Shown: positions 1 through 8,508 of the stretch, piece after piece | Layout of the letters: each line of letters begins with the position of its first letter | Position numbering within the stretch: position 1 is the stretch's first letter | Source: Leptolinea sp. | Lineage (GTDB): Bacteria; Chloroflexota; Anaerolineae; Anaerolineales; Anaerolineaceae | DNA: 64,000 bases | Assembly (NCBI GenBank): GCA_012798535.1 | Contig: JAAZMZ010000011.1 | Span: 1-64,000, forward strand | Direction of reading: 5' to 3' | The notes under the pieces: model-generated | Database searches by the model: none | Told to the model about the DNA's origin: nothing | What the model saw: only the letters and a program-made list of their open reading frames with translations | Program-made: the position numbers and the translations under genes

Positions 1-340
1 AGGCAAATTTGTCCTCACAGGTGAGAATGGTTTGATGTGCCGGCAGGAATGTCTTGCAGGGCAGCCTGTCCCGCAGGCTGGAAACCATGATCATTTCAGC
101 GGAGATTTGCACATGGAAAAGATCGGGTTTCACCCGTTCCAAGATATCAAGGACTGCCGGTAGATAATCCTTGTCCTTTACAGATGGCATCAAATAGCGC
201 TCATCAGTTTCGGCCCGCTGTAATGTATATGGATTGGTATCAAAACCGATCGTATAATACGACTCGGGCGCGGATTTGAGCGACCGCACGAAACCGGTGG
301 CCGGGCTGCCGCCGGCGCCGGTGACCACGACTCGGATCAT
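1..340 (-). CDS. ATP-grasp (CarB-like) protein, N-terminal fragment
   Basis: The gene runs off the left edge; about 113 N-terminal residues are visible. They begin MIRVVVTGAGGSPATGF, a glycine-rich Rossmann-like pre-ATP-grasp start followed by alternating strands and helices (IGFDTNP, KPDLFHVQ, KTFLPAHQT), as in the carbamoyl-phosphate-synthase-like ATP-grasp proteins found in polysaccharide loci. Such enzymes ligate a carboxylate to an amine or similar nucleophile using ATP. The ATP-grasp domain itself lies outside the window, so the substrate cannot be judged. Its ATG overlaps the TGA of the upstream oxidoreductase by four bases, so the two are translationally coupled. Another Rossmann-start enzyme cannot be excluded. 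Confidence 0.6.
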   Translation of the reverse strand, partial: MIRVVVTGAGGSPATGFVRSLKSAPESYYTIGFDTNPYTLQRAETDERYLMPSVKDKDYLPAVLDILERVKPDLFHVQISAEMIMVSSLRDRLPCKTFLPAHQTILTCEDKFA

Positions 341-1362
341 TTACGAATTCCTTCCTGGTTGGCGTAGATCATTTCAATAGCCTGGATCGTTTTCCTGCCT
401 TCGTCGCCTTCGACGGTATTATGACGTTCGAAAAGCAGATCGGCAACCACTTCATTGATCACTTTATCGTGATTGGAACTGGTGCCCTGATAATTGCCGT
501 AAAAATTGGGTTTGTCAACGAATACCACATCTTCCGGCAGCGGCAGAGACTGCACATCCCAAAATTCGACCTTGTTCAGATACTGCCCGCCTATCTTAAT
601 CGTGCCGTTCTCTCCCAGAATGGTGATACTGCCTTCATAGTTTTTGTTATAAACAGAGGTGCTCCAGCTTAGAGAGCCCAGCACACCACTTTCGAATACC
701 AGCCGGGCCGTTCCGTTATCTTCGATTTCGATGTTATGACTGAGGGTGGCAATCTGGGATGAAGCCTGAACAACATCGCCGAACCACCAGATCATTAGAT
801 CAAGAAAGTGCGAAACCTGAGTGTAAAGCGCTCCACCTTCCAAAGCCTTTCGACCGCGCCAGTTCGAATCGCGGTAGTAGCCTTCGTGCCGGTTCCAGAG
901 CACGTTGCAGATCACCATGTATGTCTTTCCCATCTTTCCCGAATCCAGGGCTTTTTTTGCCAGGCCGATGGGAACATTGTAGCGGTTCTGCTTGACGACC
1001 ATGATGCGCACCCTGTTCTTTTCTCCGGCAGCGATCATGTCATCCGCTTCTCTGGTTGTCAGTGCCATCGGTTTCTCGACCAGTACATGTTTACCCTTGT
1101 TGGCGGCGGCAATGGCCATGGGGGCATGCAATCCATGTGGAGTGCAGATGTTAACAACATCGGCATCGGTGTTTTCGAGCAACTCATCAAATGAGGTGAA
1201 ACATGGAATCGGACCATATTTCGCTGTTAGACTTTTCAGCTTTTCTTCTTCCACATCACAGAGAGCGCTGATCGATGCCTGTTCCTGGGCATTCACCACG
1301 GCAACATGCCGCGAACCGATATTTCCACATCCTACAATCGCAAATTTGACTTGACCGTTCAT
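337..1362 (-). CDS. Gfo/Idh/MocA-family oxidoreductase (WlbA-like)
   Basis: A 341-residue NAD(P)-dependent sugar dehydrogenase. The Rossmann motif GCGNIG is at residues 11-16 and the family EKP motif, with its catalytic lysine, at 96-98. The C-terminal half has the usual alpha/beta substrate domain, including the segment NSNWRG-like 'DSNWRGRKALEGGAL' and H-rich 'VSHFLDLMIWWFGD'. This arrangement resembles WlbA/WbpB, which oxidise C3 of UDP-GlcNAcA on the way to 3-amino sugars, but no partner aminotransferase is in the window, so the substrate is open. It is the first gene of a minus-strand unit and overlaps the ATP-grasp gene by ATGA. Family certain, substrate unknown. Confidence 0.85.
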   Translation of the reverse strand: MNGQVKFAIVGCGNIGSRHVAVVNAQEQASISALCDVEEEKLKSLTAKYGPIPCFTSFDELLENTDADVVNICTPHGLHAPMAIAAANKGKHVLVEKPMALTTREADDMIAAGEKNRVRIMVVKQNRYNVPIGLAKKALDSGKMGKTYMVICNVLWNRHEGYYRDSNWRGRKALEGGALYTQVSHFLDLMIWWFGDVVQASSQIATLSHNIEIEDNGTARLVFESGVLGSLSWSTSVYNKNYEGSITILGENGTIKIGGQYLNKVEFWDVQSLPLPEDVVFVDKPNFYGNYQGTSSNHDKVINEVVADLLFERHNTVEGDEGRKTIQAIEMIYANQEGIRK

Positions 1363-1586
1363 TCCAGCATCATTTCCACTTAGAAATTTGAAATCAACCG
1401 ATTCTATATTCTAATCGAATCTTCCCTGAGGCTGGCATTATCTCATGGAGATAGATCGTTGTCTGATGGATTTAAAGCGATCAGAGATGTGAAATTTGCT
1501 GAAGGGAAGAAATGAATCTGTATATGATAGAATAAATTTTTATATTTATTGTCTCATGCAATAATTTTTTTCGACCGGAGAAATAC
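1363..1586. promoter_or_regulatory. Divergent AT-rich intergenic region
   Basis: These 224 bases separate two divergent oxidoreductase genes and are clearly more AT-rich than the coding DNA, most of all at 1520-1575. A TATGAT at 1523-1528 could be a -10 box for the + strand gene, but no convincing -35 lies 16-18 bases upstream. On the minus side TATAGAAT-like sequence near 1400-1412 could serve the other gene. A GGAG at 1576-1579 is the + strand ribosome binding site. Promoters are expected from the geometry; the exact boxes are weak. Confidence 0.4.
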
Positions 1587-2597
1587 ATGATTAAAATAGG
1601 TGTGATCGGGTATGGTTACTGGGGGCCCAATCTGGTGCGCAATTTCGCAGAGACGAAAGACGCACAGGTCACATTTGTCAGCGACAGAAATCCAGACCGC
1701 CTGAAACTGGTACGCTCACGGTATCCTTCGATTAATGTCACTGAGAATCCCGTTGATCTTATAAATAATCCACAGGTGGATGTGGTGATCATATCTACAC
1801 CAGTTTCCACCCATTATGATCTGGCAGTCAAAGCATTAAGAGCCGGCAGGCATGTTCTCGTTGAAAAACCAATGACGGGAACTGTGGAAGAAGCGGAAAA
1901 ATTGCTGGACGAAGCCGCCCGTGCAAAAAGAGTGTTGATGGTGGATCACACATTCATCTACACTCCGGCGGTGATCAAGATCAAGGAACTGGTCGCAGAC
2001 GGCTCTCTGGGAAACATGTTTTATTATGATTCTGTGCGTGTCAATCTGGGATTATTCCAGCATGACGTGAATGTCCTCTGGGATCTGGCAGTTCATGATC
2101 TTTCGATTATGGATTTCATCCTGGGCAAACAACCAACGGCCATCTCCGCCACCGGTATGGCACATCTGGAAGGCCAGCCGGAAGATGTGGCCTATATCAC
2201 CTGCTATTTACAGAACAATCTAATCGCTCATTTTCATGTCAACTGGATGGCGCCGGTGAAAGTGCGCCGCACTTTAATTGGCGGAGACAGAAAGATGATC
2301 GTGTATGACGATATCGAACCCAGCGAGAAGATAAAAGTATACGATAAGGGTGTCAGCCTTTCCGGTGGAGCGGAAGGCGTTTACCAATTGTTGGTTAACT
2401 ATCGAAGTGGTGATATGTGGGCGCCGCACCTGGCAACAACAGAAGCCTTAAAAACAGAAGCCGCACATTTCATTGATTGTGTGACGAATGGAACACATCC
2501 ACAAACCGATGGTGAAATGGGCCTGAGGATCGTGCAAATACTTGAAGCAGCAGATGCGTCCATGGCAAAAAAAGGCCAACCCGTAGAGCTGGTTTAG
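1587..2597 (+). CDS. Gfo/Idh/MocA-family oxidoreductase
   Basis: A 336-residue NAD(P)-dependent sugar oxidoreductase. GYGYWG at 8-13 is the dinucleotide-binding turn and EKP at 93-95 the family motif. The D..H pair in 'DLAVHDLSI' matches the catalytic Asp/His region of this superfamily. The 'GYGYWGPN' start is typical of the subgroup that oxidises or reduces UDP-sugars in surface-glycan loci (UDP-GlcNAcA 3-dehydrogenase relatives). It opens the long + strand gene series, with GGAG seven bases before the ATG. It is only distantly similar to the divergent neighbour and is not a recent duplicate. Substrate unproven. Confidence 0.85.
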   Translation: MIKIGVIGYGYWGPNLVRNFAETKDAQVTFVSDRNPDRLKLVRSRYPSINVTENPVDLINNPQVDVVIISTPVSTHYDLAVKALRAGRHVLVEKPMTGTVEEAEKLLDEAARAKRVLMVDHTFIYTPAVIKIKELVADGSLGNMFYYDSVRVNLGLFQHDVNVLWDLAVHDLSIMDFILGKQPTAISATGMAHLEGQPEDVAYITCYLQNNLIAHFHVNWMAPVKVRRTLIGGDRKMIVYDDIEPSEKIKVYDKGVSLSGGAEGVYQLLVNYRSGDMWAPHLATTEALKTEAAHFIDCVTNGTHPQTDGEMGLRIVQILEAADASMAKKGQPVELV

Positions 2598-2712
2598 GAT
2601 TATTTCAATTCTGATATGGTCATGGAACAGATAATCAAGTCACATAGGAACGGCAGCTACCGATCTCACATAGTGGGAAATCTTTACGGATTTTTCTCAT
2701 TCCGGAGCATTT

Positions 2713-3552
2713 GTGGTAATTCCTGCGGGTGAATTTGAACGGGATGTTGCCGATGGTGAGCGCTTCGAGTTCGGTAAGAACTGGCAGCGTTTCTTGAGTC
2801 GTCTCAATGAAAACCGTATCATCGAAGCGGAAAAATCCATCAAAGAAAAACTGGCTGTTGAAAACCTGGATGGTTTGAGTTTCCTGGATATTGGCTGCGG
2901 AAGTGGTCTTTTTTCACTGGCCGCTGTTCGCCTGGGGGCGAAATCCGTGCGCTCTTTTGACTACGACCCGTACAGTGCGGCCTGCTGCCGGGAACTTAAA
3001 CAACGATATTTCCCCGATAAGCGGGATTGGTCGATCGAACAGGCCAGTGTACTGGATGAGACCTACCTCCACGGTCTTGGTCAATTTGATATTGTCTATT
3101 CATGGGGTGTTCTCCACCATACCGGGCAGATGTGGAAAGCCATCGAGAACGCCGCCGATCTGGTAAAAACCGGTGGTAAGCTTTTCATTGCCATCTATAA
3201 CGACCAGGGAATACCCAGCCGTATCTGGCGGATGGTGAAAAAGACCTATAACAAATTACCATCCTCTCTGCGATTTCTTGTTCTGTATCCATCCTTTCTG
3301 TTTATCTGGATTCCGATCAGCCTCCGCGATTTATTTATTGGCAAACCCGGAAAAACCTGGCGGGAATATGTCGGTGACCGGGGAATGTCTCCATGGGAAG
3401 ATGTTATAGACTGGGTAGGTGGGTATCCCTTCGAGGTTGCCACTCCCGGCCAGATTTTTACTTACCTGCATTCCCGGGGATTTTCCCTGGAAGGTATGAA
3501 TACAACCTACAATCTGGGCTGCAATGAATTCGTTTTTCTGCGCGGAAGGTAA
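2713..3552 (+). CDS. Class I SAM-dependent methyltransferase
   Basis: A 279-residue protein with SAM-binding motif I LDIGCGSGLF at about 58-67, an acidic residue after strand 2 (FDYDP), and the motif around 'FDIVYSWGVLHHT' typical of small-molecule and sugar methyltransferases. A hydrophobic stretch at about 175-195 follows the catalytic core, so it may sit at the membrane. The start is taken as GTG 2713 because GGAG lies five bases upstream at 2704-2707 and the N-terminus then fits the family. It is 26 bases before a GT4 gene, in the same operon. It probably methylates a sugar of the glycan; the target is unknown. Confidence 0.8.
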   Translation: MVIPAGEFERDVADGERFEFGKNWQRFLSRLNENRIIEAEKSIKEKLAVENLDGLSFLDIGCGSGLFSLAAVRLGAKSVRSFDYDPYSAACCRELKQRYFPDKRDWSIEQASVLDETYLHGLGQFDIVYSWGVLHHTGQMWKAIENAADLVKTGGKLFIAIYNDQGIPSRIWRMVKKTYNKLPSSLRFLVLYPSFLFIWIPISLRDLFIGKPGKTWREYVGDRGMSPWEDVIDWVGGYPFEVATPGQIFTYLHSRGFSLEGMNTTYNLGCNEFVFLRGR

Positions 3553-3578
3553 TATCCGTTCGAAACAGGAAAACACCC

Positions 3579-4703
3579 GTGAAAAAAGTTCTTGTTCTTA
3601 TCCGGTCGCTGAATATTGGCGGTGCTGAAAAACAATTGCTCACACTGATGAAGAATATCGATCGTACCCGGATCGAGCCGGTCATCGTAACTTTTTATTC
3701 TGGCGGTGATTTACTGCCTGATTTCTCGGAATGTCAAACACGGGTGCTTTCTGCTCAAAAAAGCGGACGATGGGATATATTTGACTTTTTCTCAAAGCTC
3801 ATCAAGATCATCCGATCTGAGAATCCGGATGTTGTGTTGTCATATCTGGTGGCGGCCAACCTGCTGGCTGTCATTCTCAAACCTCTCTTCCGATCTGCCA
3901 GGGTTATCATTTCCATCCGGCATTCGTTTGTCAGGATGGAAGATTATGACCGTTTGAATCGTATCCTGTACTCCCTTGAGAGCCGGTTGGCCGGTTTCAG
4001 CGATCGTATCATTGTGAATTCCTTCACCGGCGCGAAAATGGCCGCACAGCGTGGTATTCCGACCGATAAAATGGTTGTAATACCGAATGGTATTGATACT
4101 GATCAATTTTATCCAGATAAAAAATCCGGCCGGGAATCAAGAAGGCAATTTGGTCTTTCTGAGAAGGATAGGCTGGTGGGGATCATTGGCCGGCTAGATC
4201 CGATCAAGGATCACATAACTCTACTGGAAGCGGCCAGCATTGTCAGGGAGCAAATTCCCCTTTTTAAACTGGTGATCATCGGCAGCGGCGATGGAGAATA
4301 TGAGCAAAAACTGAAAACCCGTGTGCAGTTACTTGGCATGGAACCCAATGTGATCTGGATTCCTTCGCAAAACAACCTGCTGGGAATTTATAATATGCTG
4401 GATGTTTGTGTTTCTTCGTCGATCGGCGAGGGTTTTTCCAACGTAATTTCGGAAGCCATGTCCTGTGGAATACCGTGTGTGGCCACCAATGTGGGCGATT
4501 CTGCCATGATCATAGAAGAAACCGGTAGAATCATCCCCCCCTGTTCAGTGAATGAAATGGCGCAGGCGATCCGCGACCTTTTAGTTATGTCGGCAAAAGA
4601 TAGGACAAATCTGGGAAGAAAAGCCCGCGAAAGGATCATGGCTAATTTCAGTGTTGAGAAAATGGTTTGTGCAACCATGACCGAAATTGAAAGCCTGGGA
4701 TGA
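3579..4703 (+). CDS. GT4-family glycosyltransferase
   Basis: A 374-residue retaining GT-B glycosyltransferase. The N-terminal 'LNIGGAEKQL' loop and the C-terminal donor site 'GEGFSNVISEAMSCG', which holds the E-x7-E motif, are diagnostic of GT4, as is 'VIPNGIDTDQF' between the two domains. It would transfer a sugar from a nucleotide donor to the growing lipid-linked glycan on the cytoplasmic face. GTG is the start, with AGGA eight bases upstream. It is a clear paralogue of the gene at 8505-9662; the two share the GESFSN/GEGFSN and IPCV signatures. Confidence 0.9.
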   Translation: MKKVLVLIRSLNIGGAEKQLLTLMKNIDRTRIEPVIVTFYSGGDLLPDFSECQTRVLSAQKSGRWDIFDFFSKLIKIIRSENPDVVLSYLVAANLLAVILKPLFRSARVIISIRHSFVRMEDYDRLNRILYSLESRLAGFSDRIIVNSFTGAKMAAQRGIPTDKMVVIPNGIDTDQFYPDKKSGRESRRQFGLSEKDRLVGIIGRLDPIKDHITLLEAASIVREQIPLFKLVIIGSGDGEYEQKLKTRVQLLGMEPNVIWIPSQNNLLGIYNMLDVCVSSSIGEGFSNVISEAMSCGIPCVATNVGDSAMIIEETGRIIPPCSVNEMAQAIRDLLVMSAKDRTNLGRKARERIMANFSVEKMVCATMTEIESLG

Positions 4704-4708
4704 ATTGA

Positions 4709-6166
4709 GTGGATTCTGAGATAAAAGCAAAACAAACGGTGGATAAACCTGAATACCTGTACCGGGAAGCCCGGCGCGCCCATAACGATGCTACAGCCCG
4801 TGGATTGGACGGCTGGAAGGGTGCGGGCGGATATTATCACCGCCGGATACATGATGTATTCAAGTTTCTGGTTGCGCCCGAGCAAAAAATTCTGGAACTG
4901 GGCTGTGGACAGGGCGATCTGATTGCCGCGCTCAAACCCTCATTGGGTATCGGCTTGGATTTCTCTACAGAAATGATCCGCCGGGCAAGTACGCGCCATC
5001 CGGATTTACACTTCATCGAAGCGGATGCCATGAATATCGGTTTGGAAATGAAATTCGATGTGATCATCCTTTCCGATTTGTTGAATGATCTGTGGGATGT
5101 GCAGGCGGTCTTCCGTGAAGTGCGCCGGTTATCTCACCCGCGCACCCGCATCATCATGAATGTATACAGCCGGATGTGGGAAATTCCACTGGGACTGGCC
5201 GAAAAACTTCATTTAGCCAAACCCAATCTATACCAGAACTGGTTGACGATCGATGACATCACCAATCTGCTTCACCTCGAAAACCTGGAACCGATCCGTT
5301 CCTGGCAGGAAATTCTCTGGCCGGTGACGACACCGCTGTTGAATGAATTTTTCAATAAATTCCTGGTGAAGCTCTGGCCATTCCACGAACTGGCGTTGAC
5401 CAACATGATGATTGCCAGACCCCAACCCGATCACACGGAGAATAAGAAGCCTGTTGTCTCGGTAATCGTCCCCGCGAGGAATGAATCGGGAAATATTTCC
5501 AATATTATTCGCCGTGTACCGGAGATGGGCGCGGGGACGGAAATCGTTTTTGTTGAAGGGAATTCCACCGACGACACATACGAAGTCATCCGGCGGGAAG
5601 TAGCCGGCCACCCGGAACGGCGCTGTCAGGTCTGGCAGCAAACCGGCAAGGGTAAAGGTGACGCTGTCCGGCTAGGTTTCAGCAAGGCTGAGGGAGATAT
5701 TCTCATGATCCTTGATGCCGACCTGACCGTGCCGCCTGAAGACCTGCCGCGGTTTTACGACGCGCTGGTTCAGGGCAAGGGCGATTTTATCAATGGTGTA
5801 CGGCTTGTCTATCCCATGGAGAAACAGGCCATGCGTTTCTTCAATCTGCTGGGGAATAAGTTCTTCTCGCTTACGTTTTCGTGGCTGCTGGGCCAGCCTG
5901 TCAAGGATACCCTGTGCGGCACCAAGGTTCTGCGCACATCAGATTACGAGTTGATCGCCCGCAATCGGAATTACTTTGGCAACTTTGATCCGTTTGGTGA
6001 TTTTGACCTGTTATTCGGCGCCACGAAACAAACGCTGAAAATTGTCGACCTTCCCATTCGCTACCGTGAAAGAACATATGGAACAACAAATATTCAACGC
6101 TGGCGGCACGGCTGGTTGTTGTTGAAAATGGTGGCATTTGCGGCCAGCCGAATAAAATTTATCTGA
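4709..6166 (+). CDS. Fusion: SAM methyltransferase + DPM1-like GT2
   Basis: A 485-residue two-domain protein. Residues 1 to about 240 are a class I methyltransferase, with motif I LELGCGQGDL at 62-71 and 'FDVIILSDLLNDLWD' for motif II. Residues from about 249 are a family 2 glycosyltransferase of the dolichol-phosphate-mannose-synthase type: 'VIVPARNESGNI', the D-A-D motif in 'ILDADLTVPPEDL' near residue 335, and the later 'DTLCGTKVLR'. It has no C-terminal membrane segments. Soluble DPM1-like enzymes make polyprenyl-phosphate sugars, the donors used by GT-C enzymes such as the next gene. The start GTG 4709 has only a weak ribosome site; the stop overlaps the next ATG by one base. Confidence 0.85.
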   Translation: MDSEIKAKQTVDKPEYLYREARRAHNDATARGLDGWKGAGGYYHRRIHDVFKFLVAPEQKILELGCGQGDLIAALKPSLGIGLDFSTEMIRRASTRHPDLHFIEADAMNIGLEMKFDVIILSDLLNDLWDVQAVFREVRRLSHPRTRIIMNVYSRMWEIPLGLAEKLHLAKPNLYQNWLTIDDITNLLHLENLEPIRSWQEILWPVTTPLLNEFFNKFLVKLWPFHELALTNMMIARPQPDHTENKKPVVSVIVPARNESGNISNIIRRVPEMGAGTEIVFVEGNSTDDTYEVIRREVAGHPERRCQVWQQTGKGKGDAVRLGFSKAEGDILMILDADLTVPPEDLPRFYDALVQGKGDFINGVRLVYPMEKQAMRFFNLLGNKFFSLTFSWLLGQPVKDTLCGTKVLRTSDYELIARNRNYFGNFDPFGDFDLLFGATKQTLKIVDLPIRYRERTYGTTNIQRWRHGWLLLKMVAFAASRIKFI

Positions 6167-8508
6167 TGACTGCCTTCAAAATTCGGACCCGGGAACAGCA
6201 ATACCTGGCTTTCCCCCTGATTTCAGGAATGATCTCAGCCCTGGCCGGCTTGAGCTGTCTGTTTGCCATTCCGGCTGATCCAGGAAATGCGTTGATCTGG
6301 GGATTTTCCCTACTCCGATTAATCGAAGGTCTGGTGATTATTGTCTTTTTATGCACCTGCCTTCTGCTCGTTCTGAAGATTGCATGCAATCCGGATTTTG
6401 CCATGTGCTGTTCTGATTTTCTCGGCTGGCAAAATCCGATTCCCTGGAGCCTGAACATCGCGTGGATAGGATGTCTGCTGGGAGCGGGTTTTATTGCGGC
6501 AGGATTCTGGCTTCTTCCAGAGCGAGCTCAATTATTGGAGCGGCTTCTCCCCCTGCTTGGTTGTATTCTGGTTTTTCTCATCGCTTTCTCCGTTGCTGTT
6601 ATCCTGCGATATCGAAAATCCGATCTGATTCAGTTCATCTTGCACCTTTTATGTATAAGCCTGATGACTTTTTTTGCCGGATTTCTGGCAGGTTTATTGT
6701 TGTTCCCCGCGAAAATTGGGTTGATCTTGCGGCAGGGGAGTATTCTTGTTCCCCTATTATTATCTATAGTATTGATGTATACCTTCAAGAGGCAGGATTT
6801 ACGGGGAACAACCGTTGCTTTCCTTGTAATCTGCCTGCTTTTTGGCGGAGCGTTGGTCGGCCTCTGGGCAAGCGGCAAGACAGACTTGAATATTATTGCC
6901 GGGCTGTTGCCATTCAATGACGCCAACGGTTACTTCCACGGCGGCCGATTGCTGGCGGAGGGAAGGTTATTCCATCCCTTTTCGGCAAAACGGCCGCTTT
7001 TCCCGGCGTTGTTGGGCGTTTTGTACTGGTTGAGCGGTGAAAACCTGCAGATCACTCTGGGCTGCCTGACAATCCTGTTGATCCTTGCCGTATATTTAAG
7101 CTCTCGGGAGATCAATAAAACTGCCGGCTATGCCGCCGCTGCCTTTTTAGTGCTGGGATCTTTTCTTTTTATCCGTCGTTTTATCGGCTCGACCATGAGC
7201 GAAGTTCTGGGTATGCCGCTGGGAATGATCGGCTTTGCGTTCTTCTGGAATGCAGCCGCCCGGCACCGCCTGAAAGATGCGGCGGCCGGAATGCTGATGT
7301 TATGCCTTGGTTTGTTTTCCAGAGCCGGGCCGTTCTTTATCATTCCCATGCTGGTTATCTGGGGCGGATGGATTTTTCGTGATAAAGGGAAAATAAGCTG
7401 GAAATCGGCCGGGATTCTGGCAGCCGCCGCGTGCCTTGGACTTGTCATCCATCTGGTAATTTATTATGGATTATCAGAGATGAACAGTTCATCCATGGCT
7501 AACTTCTCGTACACACTTTACGGACTGGTGGCGGGTGGAAAAGGGTGGAAACAATACATGGTGGATCACCCGGATGTATTGAATCTTATTGAACCTTATC
7601 AATCTCAGGCGATCTATACCTATGCCTGGGAGATGTTCAAAGAAAAACCTGCGGGTATCCTTCAGGGAGCCATTTGCTACTGGCAGGCTTTTTTCACCAT
7701 GGAATGGTCAGGTTTGTTTGGTTATATTGAGGGAGCAACCCTCGCTGAATCTCTGGCAGGCCGCTGGGCAATGGCAGTGATCTCGATGGGTGGACTGATT
7801 GTCTGCCTGCGGAACTTTCGAAAACCGGAATATTCCTTGGTACTGGCAGGCGCGGTCGGGATACTCCTGTCGGTGCCCTTCGTACCCACTACAGATGCTG
7901 AAATCCGCACCTACGCTGCCGGGCTGCCCTGGATGATCGGCCCGGGTATGCTGGGGATCAAAGAATTATCTATATGGTTCCATCGTAAAGAAATTCGAAA
8001 CTCCGATCAGCCGGCAGGGAGTACAACTTCTAGTGGGATGTGGCTTCTGGCCGCCGGTCTGGTGCTCATGCTCTCGATCTTGCCATTGATCCTGCATGCG
8101 GCTGTCAAACCGATTGAAAAACCGGCAGCCAGTTTCTGTCAGTCTGGTGAGGCGCAGGCGATCACAACGGTATCGAGGGGTTCTTACATTTCGGTAATAC
8201 CGGATACAACCCGCACGCAGAGTTTTGTCCCAGAGCTGCGCAATACCGATTACCGCCAGAGTCTGCATGATGCGCCGATGTATACCACTGCGCTGAGATT
8301 GCTGAGGATTCAACCGGGGTATTCCTTTTTCACCGGGTACAATCTGGACAATCAGATGATGGAAGATTTTGTAGCTCCGACTGAATTGTTCGAATCACAT
8401 CAGGGGCAGGTTGTACTTTGCGGTTGGCGTGAAATCGACGAATCCGGAGACGGGCTTTTTTATGCAGACAAAGCCACCACACTGGCTCCCACTATCGAGA
8501 TGCCATGA
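6166..8508 (+). CDS. GT-C-type integral membrane glycosyltransferase
   Basis: A 780-residue polytopic membrane protein with roughly a dozen hydrophobic segments, of the PMT/ArnT (GT39, GT83) fold by layout. The first extracytoplasmic loop contains 'NDANGYFHGGRLLAEGR' and then 'KRPLFPALLG', the acidic-residue loop expected after the first segments of the catalytic core. A soluble tail of about 150 residues follows the last segment. GT-C enzymes use polyprenyl-phosphate sugars outside the membrane; the preceding fused GT2 could supply them. It begins one base inside the fusion gene and ends in an ATGA overlap with the next GT4 gene. Exact family uncertain. Confidence 0.7.
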   Translation: MTAFKIRTREQQYLAFPLISGMISALAGLSCLFAIPADPGNALIWGFSLLRLIEGLVIIVFLCTCLLLVLKIACNPDFAMCCSDFLGWQNPIPWSLNIAWIGCLLGAGFIAAGFWLLPERAQLLERLLPLLGCILVFLIAFSVAVILRYRKSDLIQFILHLLCISLMTFFAGFLAGLLLFPAKIGLILRQGSILVPLLLSIVLMYTFKRQDLRGTTVAFLVICLLFGGALVGLWASGKTDLNIIAGLLPFNDANGYFHGGRLLAEGRLFHPFSAKRPLFPALLGVLYWLSGENLQITLGCLTILLILAVYLSSREINKTAGYAAAAFLVLGSFLFIRRFIGSTMSEVLGMPLGMIGFAFFWNAAARHRLKDAAAGMLMLCLGLFSRAGPFFIIPMLVIWGGWIFRDKGKISWKSAGILAAAACLGLVIHLVIYYGLSEMNSSSMANFSYTLYGLVAGGKGWKQYMVDHPDVLNLIEPYQSQAIYTYAWEMFKEKPAGILQGAICYWQAFFTMEWSGLFGYIEGATLAESLAGRWAMAVISMGGLIVCLRNFRKPEYSLVLAGAVGILLSVPFVPTTDAEIRTYAAGLPWMIGPGMLGIKELSIWFHRKEIRNSDQPAGSTTSSGMWLLAAGLVLMLSILPLILHAAVKPIEKPAASFCQSGEAQAITTVSRGSYISVIPDTTRTQSFVPELRNTDYRQSLHDAPMYTTALRLLRIQPGYSFFTGYNLDNQMMEDFVAPTELFESHQGQVVLCGWREIDESGDGLFYADKATTLAPTIEMP

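Noticed and set aside
2622-2729. Short frame before the methyltransferase gene that might be its missing N-terminus after a frameshift
   Set aside because: The methyltransferase already begins with a good ribosome site and a family-like N-terminus at 2713; the short frame is unlike methyltransferase sequence.
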